DNA of 64,000 nucleotides from contig NZ_FNKZ01000002.1 in assembly GCF_900104255.1 (NCBI RefSeq), forward strand, positions 1,019,443-1,083,442, written 5' to 3'. Positions within the stretch are counted from its first letter, which is position 1. Every line of letters begins with the position of its first letter. A program made the position numbers and the translations under genes. The DNA is from Pseudoxanthomonas sp. CF385. GTDB lineage: Bacteria; Pseudomonadota; Gammaproteobacteria; Xanthomonadales; Xanthomonadaceae. The notes below the pieces were generated by a model. The model ran no database searches. It had not been told where the DNA came from and saw only the letters and a program-made list of their open reading frames with translations. Of this stretch, positions 46,424 to 54,902 are shown one piece after another.

Positions 46424-47848
46424 ATGCGAAGCCTGCGCAACCTGCTGCTCAACACCGACAGCTACAAGGCCAGCCATTGGCTGCAGTACCCGCCGGATAC
46501 GGACGCCACGTTCTTCTACGTGGAATCGCGCGGCGGCATCCATGACCGCACGCTGTTCTTCGGCCTGCAGGCGGTCCTGAAGGAATACCTCGCCACGCCC
46601 GTCACCCACGCCGACGTGGACGAGGCGCGCGAGGTGTTCGCCGCGCACGGCGAGCCGTTCAACGAAGCTGGCTGGCGCGACATCGTCGATCGTCATGGCG
46701 GTTACCTGCCGATCCGTATCCGCGCAGTGCCGGAGGGCACCGTGGTGCCGACGCACGAAGCGCTGATGACCATCGAGTCGACCGATCCACGCGCGTTCTG
46801 GGTGCCGTCCTATCTGGAAACGATGCTGCTGCGCATCTGGTATCCGATCACCGTGGCGACCATCAGCTGGCACGCGAAGCAGACGATCCGCCAGTTCCTC
46901 GAACGCACCAGCGACGATCCCGATGGCCAGCTGCCCTTCAAGCTGCACGACTTCGGCGCACGCGGCGTGTCCAGCCTGGAATCAGCCGCGATCGGGGGCG
47001 CCGCGCACCTGGTCAACTTCCTCGGCACCGATACGGTGTCCGGCCTGATGCTGGCGAAGGCGCACTACCATGAGCCCATGGCGGGCTATTCGATCCCCGC
47101 CGCTGAACACAGCACGATCACCAGCTGGGGCCGCGAGAACGAAGCCGAGGCGTACCGCAACATGCTGCGACAGTTCGCGAAACCGGGTTCGATCGTCGCG
47201 GTGGTGTCGGACAGCTACGACATCTTCCACGCCATCCGCCAGCACTGGGGCACGACGCTGAAACAGGACGTGATCGACTCCGGCGCGACCGTCGTCATCC
47301 GCCCCGATTCGGGCGATCCGGTCGCCGTCGTCCACCAGTGCCTGGAATTGCTGGACGAGGCCTTCGGCCACACCGTCAACGGCAAGGGCTACAAGGTGCT
47401 GAATCACGTGCGGGTGATCCAGGGCGACGGCATCAATCCGACCAGCATTCGCGCCATCTTGGAGCGCATCACCAGCGCGGGCTACGCCACCGACAACCTT
47501 GCCTTCGGCATGGGCGGTGCGCTGCTGCAGCGGCTGGATCGCGACACCCAGAAGTTCGCGCTCAAGTGCTCGGCCGCACGCGTGGCGGGCGAGTGGATCG
47601 ACGTCTACAAGGACCCGGTCACCGACAAGGGCAAGCAGAGCAAGCGTGGCCGCATGACCCTGCTGCGGCACCGCGAGTACGGCGGCTTCCGCACGGTACC
47701 GGTGGCGGCGACGGCCGCATCGCTGGACGACGTGGAAAAGCCGGCCGGTTACGACGATGCGATGGTCACGGTGTGGGAGGACGGGCGCCTGGTGCGCGAC
47801 TGGACCTTCGCCGAGATCCGCGCACGCGCGGACGCGGCGCGGCTTTAG
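46424..47848 (+). CDS. Nicotinamide phosphoribosyltransferase (NAMPT/NadV type)
   Basis: This enzyme makes NMN from nicotinamide and PRPP, a one-step NAD salvage. The 474-residue protein starts RSLRNLLLNTDSYKASHWLQ. Diagnostic segments of the NAMPT branch are FFYVESRGGI, LHDFGARGVSSLESAAIGGA, HSTITSWGRENEAE, and IRPDSGDPVAVVH, which together form the NMN/PRPP site. The family resembles PncB but prefers nicotinamide over nicotinate. No adenylyltransferase gene (nadM-like) lies beside it. Its stop is 4 bases from that of the convergent aldolase-lactonase fusion. Confidence 0.9.
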   Translation: MRSLRNLLLNTDSYKASHWLQYPPDTDATFFYVESRGGIHDRTLFFGLQAVLKEYLATPVTHADVDEAREVFAAHGEPFNEAGWRDIVDRHGGYLPIRIRAVPEGTVVPTHEALMTIESTDPRAFWVPSYLETMLLRIWYPITVATISWHAKQTIRQFLERTSDDPDGQLPFKLHDFGARGVSSLESAAIGGAAHLVNFLGTDTVSGLMLAKAHYHEPMAGYSIPAAEHSTITSWGRENEAEAYRNMLRQFAKPGSIVAVVSDSYDIFHAIRQHWGTTLKQDVIDSGATVVIRPDSGDPVAVVHQCLELLDEAFGHTVNGKGYKVLNHVRVIQGDGINPTSIRAILERITSAGYATDNLAFGMGGALLQRLDRDTQKFALKCSAARVAGEWIDVYKDPVTDKGKQSKRGRMTLLRHREYGGFRTVPVAATAASLDDVEKPAGYDDAMVTVWEDGRLVRDWTFAEIRARADAARL

Positions 47849-47851
47849 GGT

Positions 47852-49312
47852 TCATCGTGGCAGCGTGATCCGGAACAGCCCGCCCGCGCCCGGTGCGCGG
47901 GCCAGCGCCTGCTCGTCCATGCGCACGCGCGCCGTGCTGACATAAACGGAACCGTCCGCGCCGATGCAGGCGCTGCCCACGTGCGGCGCGGGCACCTCGA
48001 CACGCTCGAGGACCGCGCCGTTCCGTGCGATGCGCACAACCTCGCCCGCGCCCCACATCGCCACCCAGAACGTGCCTTCCGCATCCAGCGCCATGCCGTC
48101 GGGCTTGCCGGGCAGGCCCAGGAAATCGGTCACGATCACCGGCTCGCCCAGCGTGCCGGCCTGGATGTCGCAGGGGTACGCCAGCAGCGTGCGGTACAGC
48201 GTGTCGATGACGAACAGCGTCTTCTCGTCGGGACTGAACGCCATGCCGTTCGCGACACCCAATCCGGACGCCACCTGCCGCACGGGCGCATCCGGCGCAG
48301 GCGCATGGAACAGCCCACCGCGGCCCGCCAACACGCCGCGATGCATGCTGCCCGCCCACAGGCCACCGCGGCTGTCCACGGCAAGATCGTTGAGCCGGCA
48401 GCCCGCGCCGACTTCGATCTCCGGGCCTGCCACCGGCACGGCGCGACCCTCATCGAACGCGACGAAGTGCGTTTCGCCGTTGCCGAACAGGCGCCCGTCC
48501 GGGCCCAAGCCAAGCGACCAGATCGGCTCCGGAAGCGCGGTGTCGCGCCACGTGCCCGCGGCAGTATCGAAATCGATCAGGCGGGGTGCCGTCGGATCGA
48601 CCCAGAGAATATGGCCGTCGTGCTCGACCGGCCCTTCGCCCACCCCGGCCTCGGGCTGGCAGGCCAGCGTGACGCGCAGGGCACGTGCGCGCTCGAGCGC
48701 ATGCGCCCAGTGGCGCGCGCGCATGCCGACGTCGGCCGCGCTGCGTCCCGGTCGGTAGAGGTCGCTGCCGACGCCGAAGCCGGATGCACCGGCTGCAAGC
48801 AGGGCGCGCGCATCGACCGGCGTTGCGCCACCGACCGCAAACACCTGCACGTCCTTCGGCAACACCGCACGCAACGCGGACAACAACGAGGCCTGTGCGG
48901 GATAGCATTTCAGATGGCGTGCGCCGGCCGCAACGGCCGCAAACGCCTCGGTCGCGGTGAGGAAACCGGGCAGCGGCAGCAGCCGGTGCTGCACGCAAGC
49001 ACCGATCACGTCCGGATCCATGTTCGGCGCCACGCAGAAACGACCGCCCACCTCGGCAACGCGCGCGACGTCATCGACCGTCAACACCGTGCCGGCCCCG
49101 ATCAGCAATCGCTCGCCGAAGTGCGTCGCCAGCAGGGCGATCGTTTCGAACGGCGCAGGCGAGTTGATCGGCACTTCCGCGACGGTGATGCCCGCCGACA
49201 GCAGCGCATCGCAGACGGGAATCGCATCGTCGGTGGTCAGCCCGCGCAGGATGGCGATGACCGGCATCGCGGCCACGCGCGCATCGAAGGCGTGCGCCAC
49301 GTCCTGCGTCAT
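47852..49312 (-). CDS. Fusion of KDPGal aldolase and SMP-30-family lactonase
   Basis: Residues 1-205 are a KDPG/KDPGal aldolase: base Glu46 in VAEVPINSPAPFE, the phosphate-binding GAGTVLTVDDV, and Schiff-base Lys135 in ARHLKCYPAQ. It would split 2-keto-3-deoxy-6-phosphogalactonate to pyruvate and glyceraldehyde-3-phosphate. Residues about 212-486 are an SMP-30/gluconolactonase propeller with metal ligands in GVGEGPVE (Glu226), RLNDLAVDSRGGLW, LGVANGMAFSPDE and GKPDGMALDAEG, so a sugar-lactone hydrolase is likely. No stop or frameshift separates the halves. The ATG overlaps the dgoK stop (ATGA). Two non-consecutive pathway steps sit on one chain. Confidence 0.92.
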   Translation of the reverse strand: MTQDVAHAFDARVAAMPVIAILRGLTTDDAIPVCDALLSAGITVAEVPINSPAPFETIALLATHFGERLLIGAGTVLTVDDVARVAEVGGRFCVAPNMDPDVIGACVQHRLLPLPGFLTATEAFAAVAAGARHLKCYPAQASLLSALRAVLPKDVQVFAVGGATPVDARALLAAGASGFGVGSDLYRPGRSAADVGMRARHWAHALERARALRVTLACQPEAGVGEGPVEHDGHILWVDPTAPRLIDFDTAAGTWRDTALPEPIWSLGLGPDGRLFGNGETHFVAFDEGRAVPVAGPEIEVGAGCRLNDLAVDSRGGLWAGSMHRGVLAGRGGLFHAPAPDAPVRQVASGLGVANGMAFSPDEKTLFVIDTLYRTLLAYPCDIQAGTLGEPVIVTDFLGLPGKPDGMALDAEGTFWVAMWGAGEVVRIARNGAVLERVEVPAPHVGSACIGADGSVYVSTARVRMDEQALARAPGAGGLFRITLPR

Positions 49313-50235
49313 GCCGGACACGCCTGGCGCAACCGGTCGAGAGCGACGAAGCCGTGCCGGATCGCGTTGCGCGACTCGACGCCATGGCTGGCCAGGCCGA
49401 GCACCGCCATCGCCGCGCCATACAGCTCGACCACTGGCGCCGCGCCGACGAGCGGCACGCTCGCGTCGGCGAGTCGCGGAAACAGCGCGCGCGCGTCGGC
49501 GATGTCCGAGCCGATCAGCACGCCACGCAGGTAGGACGCGCCCTCCGTTCGCGGAAGCTCTCCGCGTATCACGCGTGCGCGGGCACCGAACAGCAGCGCC
49601 CCCAGGCCCAGCGCGCGCCGCGCGCCGGCCTGCACGCCTTCGGAGAACGCGGGCGACGCGGTGGCGGGGCCGTCGACGACCGACGCGAGCAGGCCCGCCG
49701 CCGTCAGGCGATCGAAGATCTCGCCGGACATCGAGGTCAGGAACTCCGCCACGCCGCCGTCCTGCATACGCACCCATTTGGTATGCGTGCCCGGCAGCGC
49801 GACGACACCCGTCGCGGGCAGGCGCGAGGAGGCCAGCAGGCCGAAAAGCTCGGTCTCCTCGCCGCGCATGATGTCCGGCGCACCGTCGGCGTCGCGCGTG
49901 CAGGCGAGGCCCGGCACGATGTGGAGTTCGATCCCCGCGATGGACGTCGGCCGCAGCGCATCCGCCAGGCCCGTCAGCGCCACCGGGCACGCAACGTAGC
50001 CGGCATCCAGCCAACCGATGTTCGAGCCGACCATGCCGCAGGCGTAAATGGGGCCCGCGTCTGGCCAGCGCTTCGCGACTTCGGCCATCTGCCGCAGCAT
50101 GCCGTCGCGATCCAGGCCGGCGATACCGGGACCGGATTCGATCGCGTCGATCACCTCGGCGCTGTCGTCCAGGCGATAGGCGCGGAAATTGCTGCTGCCC
50201 CAGTTGATGCCGACGATGCTGCGTGTACCCATCAT
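49309..50235 (-). CDS. dgoK: 2-keto-3-deoxy-galactonate kinase
   Basis: This enzyme phosphorylates 2-keto-3-deoxygalactonate at C6. The 308-residue protein starts MGTRSIVGINWGSSNFRAYR, with the ASKHA-like phosphate loop. Family blocks follow: YACGMVGSNIGWLDAGYVAC, HIVPGLACTRDADGAPDIMR, ALPGTHTKWVRMQDGGVAEF and TSMSGEIFDRLT. The length is typical. It overlaps the SDR gene before it and the aldolase gene after it, both as ATGA, so the three form a translationally coupled operon. Substrate assignment follows from family and neighbours. Confidence 0.93.
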   Translation of the reverse strand: MMGTRSIVGINWGSSNFRAYRLDDSAEVIDAIESGPGIAGLDRDGMLRQMAEVAKRWPDAGPIYACGMVGSNIGWLDAGYVACPVALTGLADALRPTSIAGIELHIVPGLACTRDADGAPDIMRGEETELFGLLASSRLPATGVVALPGTHTKWVRMQDGGVAEFLTSMSGEIFDRLTAAGLLASVVDGPATASPAFSEGVQAGARRALGLGALLFGARARVIRGELPRTEGASYLRGVLIGSDIADARALFPRLADASVPLVGAAPVVELYGAAMAVLGLASHGVESRNAIRHGFVALDRLRQACPA

Positions 50236-50969
50236 CGCCTCGTCACGCCGGCGCCGCCGTCGAGCGGAAACACGCCGCCGGTGATCCAGCCGCTGCGCGG
50301 GGAGGCGAGGAACAGCGCGAGCTCGGCCGCATCCTCCGGGGTGCCCAGGCGACCCAATGGATGCCGGCCCACGTTGCGCGCGCGGGCGGCCGCAGGATCG
50401 GCATCGCGGTCGAACGACCCCTGCAGCATCGGCGTATCGATCGATGCCGGCGCAATGGCGTTGACGCGGATGCCGTCGGCCGCGAACTCGAGCGCGGCCG
50501 TGCGCGCCACGGACTCGAGCGCCGCCTTGGACGCCGCGTAGGCCGCCAGCGTCGGCGTGGCGAAGCGGGCGTTGATCGACGAGACCAACACGATGCTGCC
50601 GCCGCGAGCGCGCATGCCCGGCACGACCTCGCGCATCACGCGCACGGCGCCGAGCGCGTTCAACGAATAGAGTTCCAGCCAGAAGGCGTCGTCATGCTCG
50701 AGCACCCCGCCCGGCGGACTGGCGCCCGCGCAATGCACCACGGCATCGAACGCGCCTACGGCATCGCCCAGCCGCCGCAGCGCCACCGCCGTGTCCTCGG
50801 CCGACCGGAGGTCCGCACGCTCGAAGGCATCGACGTCCACGGCGGGCGCCAGGTCCAGCCCCGCCACCCGTGCGCCCTCGCGCCGCAACCGCGCAGCCAC
50901 CGCCGCACCGATCCCGCTGGCGACGCCGGTCACCAGCGCCGCCTTGCCGTGCATTCCACCTTCGCTCAT
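50232..50969 (-). CDS. Short-chain dehydrogenase/reductase, probably sugar dehydrogenase
   Basis: This is an NAD(P)-dependent SDR of 245 residues. It has the cofactor motif TGVASGIGAAVA, the conserved CAGA in VVHCAGASP, SSINARF, and the catalytic Tyr-x3-Lys AAYAASKAAL, then NAIAPASIDTPM and GWITGGVFPLDGGAGV. An Asp that ends beta-2 (GLDLAPAVD) favours NAD over NADP. In this operon it should oxidise an aldose, such as galactose, to the lactone that the SMP-30 domain opens. The ATG at 50967-50969 is chosen; an alternative is at 50952-50954. Confidence 0.9.
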   Translation of the reverse strand: MSEGGMHGKAALVTGVASGIGAAVAARLRREGARVAGLDLAPAVDVDAFERADLRSAEDTAVALRRLGDAVGAFDAVVHCAGASPPGGVLEHDDAFWLELYSLNALGAVRVMREVVPGMRARGGSIVLVSSINARFATPTLAAYAASKAALESVARTAALEFAADGIRVNAIAPASIDTPMLQGSFDRDADPAAARARNVGRHPLGRLGTPEDAAELALFLASPRSGWITGGVFPLDGGAGVTRR

Positions 50970-50997
50970 GCCCTGCACATCCGTCGGATCCCCGTCC

Positions 50998-53682
50998 TCA
51001 GAACCGGTACGTGAAGCTCGCCTTGTACGCACGGCCGAACACCACGTTCGTCCGCAGGCCCTCATCGTACCCGTCGTAGGTGCGCTGCTCGCTGTCCAGC
51101 AGGTTGTTGGCTTCGAACTTCAACGACGTGCGCTCGCCGAAGGCGTAGCTGATCGAGGCCGACAGATCCTTGTAGGTGTCGTTGTAGATGCCCGTGGCTG
51201 CGCTCGACAGGCCGACCAGGTACTCGTCGCGCCAGTTGTAGGCCAAGCGCACGCCGAACGGACCGTGTTCGTAGTATCCGATCAGGTTGACGTTGTTCTT
51301 GGACAGGCCGGGGAACGTCAGCGCATTGCCGTTGACATCCTGGATCGGCGTTTCCGAATCGATGTAGGTGTACGTGGCCACCATGCCGAAGCCGTCCAGC
51401 GCGCCGGAGAACGGCACCTGGGCCAGCAGCTCCACGCCGCGCACGGTAGCGCTGTCGCCGTTGATCTTCCGCAGCACCAGGTAGTTGGTGTTGTTGTAGA
51501 CCTCGGCGCTCTGGCGCTGGACGATGAAGGTCGACACGTCCTTGTAGAACACGCCGGCCGACATCAGGCCTTGGCCACCGAAGTACCACTCCAGCGACAG
51601 GTCGTACTGGGTGGCCTTGTACGGATCCAGGTCGGGCGCGCCGCCGCTGCCGGTACCGGGCGAGATCTGCGTGCCGTTGGTGTCGAACACCGCGTTGTTG
51701 TTGAGGGTGACGCCGTTGTTGAGGTCCTCGGTGTTCGGGAACGCCACCACCTTGGCCACGCCGCCGCGCAGGATCAGGTCGTCGCTGATCATCAGCTTGG
51801 CCACGGCCGAGGGCAGCACTTCGCGATCGTCGCGCTCGAACCGCGCGGGCGTGACGCCGCCGGTGCCGCTGATGAGGTTGCCGCGCGAATCCAGGTCGCG
51901 TTCCAGCCAGCGCACGCCGACGTTGCCGCTGAAGCCCAGGCCGCCGAGCGTCGTATCCCAGTTGAGCTTGCTGTACGCCTCGAGGAAGTCCTCGTCCACG
52001 CTGAAGGTGGCCGCGTAGGCCAGCGCGTTGTTGCGGGGATCCAGGCACTGCGCATTCTGGGAGATCAGCGCGACCGTGGTGAAGCTGCCGCAGCCACCGA
52101 ACTGGTCGCGGTAGGCGCCCAGGTACGAACGCGGCAGGCCGGCGAACTCGCCGCGCATGAAGTCCGCGTTGCTCCACACGCGCAGGTAGTCGGCCAGCAC
52201 CGTGGCGGGAATGCCGCCGGCCGGGCGGATGTCCGCGCGCCGCGGATCCTGCAGGCTTTCCAGGCGGCTCGCGCGCGCGCCGAAGTCCAGCGAGGTGAAC
52301 GCACCGTCGTCGAACAGCAGGCTCCAGTCGGTGCGCAGCGCGCGGCTGTCGGTCTCCGCGCGCCAGTCGTTGTCGAACATGATGGTCATGCGCCACTGGG
52401 CCAGGTCGGTGACGTCGACGCCGCTGATGTCGAAGCTGCCGAAGTTGCCCGAGCGCAGGTCGAAGTTGGTCACCGAGGTCAGGCCCGCCATCGGCGCCAG
52501 GCGCATGTAGCGCTGATGGTAGCGCGTGGTGGAGCTGCCCCAGTCGACTTCGGCCGAGCCGTCCAGCCGGTCGCCTACGCGGAACTTCGCGCGGATCGCG
52601 GACGACCAGGTTTCCGAATCGATGTCGGCCACTTCGGTATTCAGCAGTACGGTGCCGGTCGAACGGCCCGCCAGCAGGATGTTGTGGTCCGAGTACACGG
52701 CATTGCTCAGGCCCGCCGCGGGATTGAAGGCGATCCAGTAGCGGTCGCGCTCCGCGTCCTGGCGCGCGTAGAAGGTGTCGGCGGTGATCTCGACGCCATC
52801 CGCGGGGCGCCACTGCAGCACGGCGCTGACGCCGAGCTTCTCGCGGTCGTCGTCGATGTTCTGCGCGCGCATGTCGGTGCTGCCGAAGCGCGTGGCCGTC
52901 GGATCCGCCGGATCGGTGTAGCGCACGTAACCGGAGAACGTGTCCAGGCCCTGCTGGACGACGTTGCGCTTGCCGTACGTCGCGGTCACCAGCGCACCCA
53001 GCGTGCGGTCGCTGTTGCGCAGGGAGACCAGGCCGAACGCATTGGCGCCGGTGGAGGACGCGAGTTCGTCGTGCGTGCCGGCCAGGCTGACGACGTTCTG
53101 CTCGCTGTCGCCTTCCAGCGGATGCCGCGTCTGGATGTCGATGATGCCGCCCAGGCCGCCGGCGAACTGGTCGGCGCCGGCGAGCTTGGTCACGCTCAGG
53201 CGGGAAATCAGTTCCGACGGCACCAGCGACAGCAGGCCGTAGGTCGACGTGGCCAGCTGGTCCAGGCCGTTGCCGCCGCGACCGGTCGCATCGAAGATCT
53301 CGCGGCCGTTGTACAGGGTGACGTTCTGCTTCATGCCGCGCACGAGCACGTCGCTGCCCTCGCCCATGCCGCGCTCGAGCTGCACGCCGGCCACGCGGGC
53401 GAGCGATTCGGCCACGTTGGTGTCCGGCAGCTTGCCGATGTCGTCGGCGACGATGGCATCGACGATCTGCGCCGAGTCGCGCTTGATGTCGCGCGACGCC
53501 TCGAGGCTGCCGCGGATGCCCTTCACGGTGACGGTGTCGAGCGTCTGCGCCTGCTCGTCGGACGTCGATGCGGGTGCAGCGGTGGTCGCGGGTTCAGCGG
53601 CGGCCTGCGCGAACGCAACCGCAGGCGCCAGCAGGCAGGCGCCCAGGGCGGTGAACAAGGTCGAACGTCGAAAGCTGTGCAT
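50998..53682 (-). CDS. TonB-dependent receptor (Xanthomonas/Caulobacter subfamily)
   Basis: This outer-membrane active transporter imports an oligosaccharide or sugar. The 894-residue protein has a signal peptide (MHSFRRSTLFTALGACLLAP) and an Ala/Thr-rich linker. A TonB-box-like DTVTVKG precedes the plug IRGSLEASRDIKRDSAQIVD, DDIGKLPDTNVAESLARVAG. A 22-strand barrel ends in the C-terminal aromatic FGRAYKASFTYRF. This is the TonB_Xanth_Caul type usually found in carbohydrate-utilisation loci. It heads the operon of SDR, kinase and aldolase, with a 28-base gap. A candidate operator lies upstream at 53838-53852. Confidence 0.95.
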   Translation of the reverse strand: MHSFRRSTLFTALGACLLAPAVAFAQAAAEPATTAAPASTSDEQAQTLDTVTVKGIRGSLEASRDIKRDSAQIVDAIVADDIGKLPDTNVAESLARVAGVQLERGMGEGSDVLVRGMKQNVTLYNGREIFDATGRGGNGLDQLATSTYGLLSLVPSELISRLSVTKLAGADQFAGGLGGIIDIQTRHPLEGDSEQNVVSLAGTHDELASSTGANAFGLVSLRNSDRTLGALVTATYGKRNVVQQGLDTFSGYVRYTDPADPTATRFGSTDMRAQNIDDDREKLGVSAVLQWRPADGVEITADTFYARQDAERDRYWIAFNPAAGLSNAVYSDHNILLAGRSTGTVLLNTEVADIDSETWSSAIRAKFRVGDRLDGSAEVDWGSSTTRYHQRYMRLAPMAGLTSVTNFDLRSGNFGSFDISGVDVTDLAQWRMTIMFDNDWRAETDSRALRTDWSLLFDDGAFTSLDFGARASRLESLQDPRRADIRPAGGIPATVLADYLRVWSNADFMRGEFAGLPRSYLGAYRDQFGGCGSFTTVALISQNAQCLDPRNNALAYAATFSVDEDFLEAYSKLNWDTTLGGLGFSGNVGVRWLERDLDSRGNLISGTGGVTPARFERDDREVLPSAVAKLMISDDLILRGGVAKVVAFPNTEDLNNGVTLNNNAVFDTNGTQISPGTGSGGAPDLDPYKATQYDLSLEWYFGGQGLMSAGVFYKDVSTFIVQRQSAEVYNNTNYLVLRKINGDSATVRGVELLAQVPFSGALDGFGMVATYTYIDSETPIQDVNGNALTFPGLSKNNVNLIGYYEHGPFGVRLAYNWRDEYLVGLSSAATGIYNDTYKDLSASISYAFGERTSLKFEANNLLDSEQRTYDGYDEGLRTNVVFGRAYKASFTYRF

Positions 53683-53837
53683 GAGTGGGCCCTCCCCCAG
53701 AAGTTGGGACCACCGGCATCTGACGTCCGCTTGTGGCTAAGGCAGCAACGTACCACTCGCCTACGGCCACCTCACACGCCCTGCCCATGGTCCAGCGCTT
53801 TTACGTCGGTACTGCTGCGCTGCGACTTGGCAACGTG

Positions 53838-53852
53838 TAGCTAATATAGCAA
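53838..53852 (-). promoter_or_regulatory. Candidate IclR operator upstream of the TonB receptor
   Basis: On the minus strand the sequence is TTGCTATATTAGCTA, an imperfect 6-3-6 palindrome. It matches the perfect palindrome TTGCTATTGTAGCAA at 57352-57366 at 11 of 15 positions. It lies about 155 bases before the receptor start and 120 before the divergent lyase gene at 53973, so it could regulate both. No gene lies in the 53683-53972 gap. A second short dyad, GCAA-N6-TTGC, is at 53923-53936. Confidence 0.6.
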
Positions 53853-53972
53853 TATGATTTTGGCGTGCACGCTGCAGTGCAGCGAAAAATAGGCCTGATG
53901 GGCAGCCGGGCCGGATTCGCGCGCAATATATGTTGCTCTCACAGGAACAAAGCTTCACGAAGGACAGGACTC

Positions 53973-54902
53973 ATGGCCGAACTGCAGGGGGTTTTCCCCA
54001 TCCTCCCAACGATCTTCCGGGCCGACGGCGCGCTTGATGACGCCGGCACCGCCAACGTGTTCGAGTACCTGCTCGGCGCGGGCGCCGCCGGCGTGGTCTT
54101 CCCCGGGCTGGCCAGCGAGTACGACCTGCTCTCGAAGGAGGAGCGCCTGCACCTGACGGCCTGCATCGGCCGCTGGAACCGCGGCCGCGTGCCCTTCATC
54201 GTCGGCGCCAGTGCGAAGACGCTGGAGGACGCCATCGCTTACGCGCGCGCGGGCGCCGAAGCCGGCGCATGCGCCGCGATGGTGCTCACGCCGCATGCGC
54301 ACGCGGGCGATCCGGTCGCGATGGCCGGCTTTTTCCAGGCACTGGGTGAAGCATCCGGCATTCCGTTGATGCTGCAGAACGCGCCCGCGCCGATGGGCGT
54401 AGGCCTGGGCGTGGATGATGTGGTCGCGCTGGTAGAACGCGCGCCGGCGATCGCCTACGTGAAGGAAGAGACGATGCCGTCCGGCCACCGCATCACCGCG
54501 CTCGGCGAGCGCACGGCGTCGGTGCGCGCGGTGTTCGGTGGCGCGGGCGCTCGCTACGTGCTGGACGAACTCGGTCGCGGGGCGATCGGCACCATGCCGG
54601 CCTGCGAGATCACCGAAGCGCACGTGGCGATGCTGGACGCGTGGGCAGCCGGCGATCGGGAGCGCGCGCGCACGCTGTTCGAGCGCACGCTGCCGCTGCT
54701 GAGCATGCAGGCGGTGTTCCGCTGGCGGTTGACCAAGGCGGTGCTGCTGCGCCGTGGCTTGATCGGCAGCGACAAGGTGCGCGCGCCAGGGCCGGCCCTG
54801 GATGCCTTCGACCAGCGCGAACTGGATATCCTGCTGGCCCGCATCCACGACCTGGTGCCGATGGACTCGGTGCCGGGCGACGTGCAGAGGATTCCATCGT
54901 GA
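53973..54902 (+). CDS. Dihydrodipicolinate-synthase-family lyase or dehydratase
   Basis: This TIM-barrel class I lyase of 309 residues starts MAELQGVFPILPTIFRADGA. The Schiff-base Lys164 is in IAYVKEETMPSGHR. Early barrel segments include GAGAAGVVFPGLASEYDLLS. The usual catalytic Tyr in Y-N-x-P is replaced: the motif reads LMLQNAPAP (Gln135). That is unlike true DapA or N-acetylneuraminate lyase, and resembles the 2-keto-3-deoxy sugar-acid dehydratase/aldolase branch as I recall it. The stop overlaps the next gene as GTGA. It probably acts on a 2-keto-3-deoxy sugar acid; the exact reaction is uncertain. Confidence 0.85.
   Translation: MAELQGVFPILPTIFRADGALDDAGTANVFEYLLGAGAAGVVFPGLASEYDLLSKEERLHLTACIGRWNRGRVPFIVGASAKTLEDAIAYARAGAEAGACAAMVLTPHAHAGDPVAMAGFFQALGEASGIPLMLQNAPAPMGVGLGVDDVVALVERAPAIAYVKEETMPSGHRITALGERTASVRAVFGGAGARYVLDELGRGAIGTMPACEITEAHVAMLDAWAAGDRERARTLFERTLPLLSMQAVFRWRLTKAVLLRRGLIGSDKVRAPGPALDAFDQRELDILLARIHDLVPMDSVPGDVQRIPS

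Noticed and set aside
44055..47848. tRNA-Met as the attachment site of a genomic island carrying the TetR operon and NAMPT
   Set aside because: No integrase and no direct repeat of the tRNA 3' end were found in the window, and base composition does not obviously shift.
50791..53844. Long open frame antisense to the TonB receptor
   Set aside because: The translation is rich in Arg, Ala, His and Gln with no domain signature, while the opposite strand encodes a complete receptor with a signal peptide and C-terminal aromatic residue. Long antisense frames are expected in DNA of this GC content.
53923..53936. GCAA-N6-TTGC dyad as a third copy of the IclR operator
   Set aside because: Its half-site order and spacing differ from the TTGCTA-N3-TAGCAA pattern.
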